A stretch of DNA of 64,000 nucleotides, from contig JAHZKX010000051.1 in NCBI GenBank assembly GCA_022600195.1, positions 62,001 to 126,000 on the forward strand, read 5' to 3'. The notes beneath the pieces are model-generated. The model saw only the letters and a list, made by a program, of their open reading frames with translations. It ran no database searches and was not told the DNA's origin. Positions 63,740-64,000 of the stretch are shown here, in pieces. Every line of letters starts with the position of its first letter. Position 1 is the first letter of the stretch. This stretch comes from Planctomycetota bacterium. GTDB taxonomy: Bacteria; Planctomycetota; Planctomycetia; Planctomycetales; Planctomycetaceae. A program made the translations under genes and the position numbers.

Positions 63740-64000
63740 TTAAAACTCTGCGTTTTTAGGAGTTCTGGGAAATGGTATGCAATCTCGAATATTCGTCATT
63801 GACGTGATTAATTGAATCAGACGTTCAAACCCCAGGCCAAAACCTGAATGGGGAACCGTCCCGTATTTTCGTAAATCGGTGTACCACCAATAATCATCCG
63901 GATTTAATCCTCCCTCTTTCATCCGATCAACGAGGACATCATACCGCTCTTCGCGCTGACTTCCACCAATAATCTCTCCCACACCTGGCACAAGTACATC
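63740..64000 (-). CDS. asnS: Asparaginyl-tRNA synthetase, C-terminal part (cut by window end)
   Basis: The minus-strand frame, open to the window edge, ends with the hallmark class II AsnRS C-terminus: [48 protein letters not shown] and [12 protein letters not shown]. This is motif 3 with the class-defining Arg. About 87 codons are seen; the start lies beyond the window. Confidence 0.95.
   Translation of the reverse strand, partial: DVLVPGVGEIIGGSQREERYDVLVDRMKEGGLNPDDYWWYTDLRKYGTVPHSGFGLGFERLIQLITSMTNIRDCIPFPRTPKNAEF

Noticed and set aside
1-64000. CRISPR arrays and ribosomal or transfer RNA genes
   Set aside because: No regularly spaced identical repeats and no recognisable rRNA or tRNA sequence were seen on either strand by reading.

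Overview
This 64 kb window most likely comes from a planctomycete of the Gimesia type. The evidence is a secreted CTPSR sulfatase, a 1,044-residue protein with HEAT repeats and a C-terminal CxxCH haem site (the PVC-type cytochrome architecture), a Tat-exported Gfo/Idh/MocA oxidoreductase, a Ser/Thr kinase next to an ECF sigma factor, and moderate GC. The taxon is an inference from gene content only.

Left part (1-12972): a comM/yifB-type AAA+ ATPase gene, read on the minus strand, is split just before its Walker A motif by an 11,569-bp genomic island (about 748-12317). The island ends with its own 643-aa large serine integrase. Both attachment junctions can be read, and the original attB and attP can be rebuilt around a 2-bp AG core. 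The island also carries two smaller serine recombinases, an XRE regulator, several unknown genes, two copies of a spaced palindrome and two copies of a ~130-bp structured repeat. Nested in it is a three-cassette integron-type array (attC-like sites at 2973-3061, 3440-3527 and 3910-4032) with no IntI gene in view, that is, a CALIN. Its largest cassette encodes a secreted agarase-like glycoside hydrolase.

Middle (13-36 kb): chromosomal genes. They include a 32-aa basic protein, methyltransferases, a sigma factor/membrane protein/Ser-Thr kinase cluster with an FHA-like protein nearby, an M19 dipeptidase, a DJ-1/PfpI protein, a TauE/SafE exporter preceded by an unlisted 48-aa membrane protein, dprA, a DUF455 ferritin-like protein, a HAD protein, the sulfatase and the cytochrome protein. 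A 127-aa protein at 32366-32749 reads as a LexA DNA-binding domain joined to a CsrA-like RNA-binding domain and is followed by two unknown genes.

Right part (36.7-62.6 kb): a colinear minus-strand phage packaging, head and tail module: terminase, portal, prohead protease, HK97 capsid, connectors, tail tube, tape measure and tail fibres, ending in a two-domain glycosyltransferase. There is no integrase, replication gene or recognisable lysin. The portal gene has a single in-frame TAG at codon 364, and the terminase Walker A motif lacks its usual glycine. An aminotransferase and a YkgJ-type protein lie between portal and protease, and small plus-strand membrane ORFs sit between the tail chaperone and tape-measure genes. 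I read this as a decaying or domesticated phage module. The window closes with a secreted alpha/beta hydrolase and the C-terminal end of asparaginyl-tRNA synthetase.
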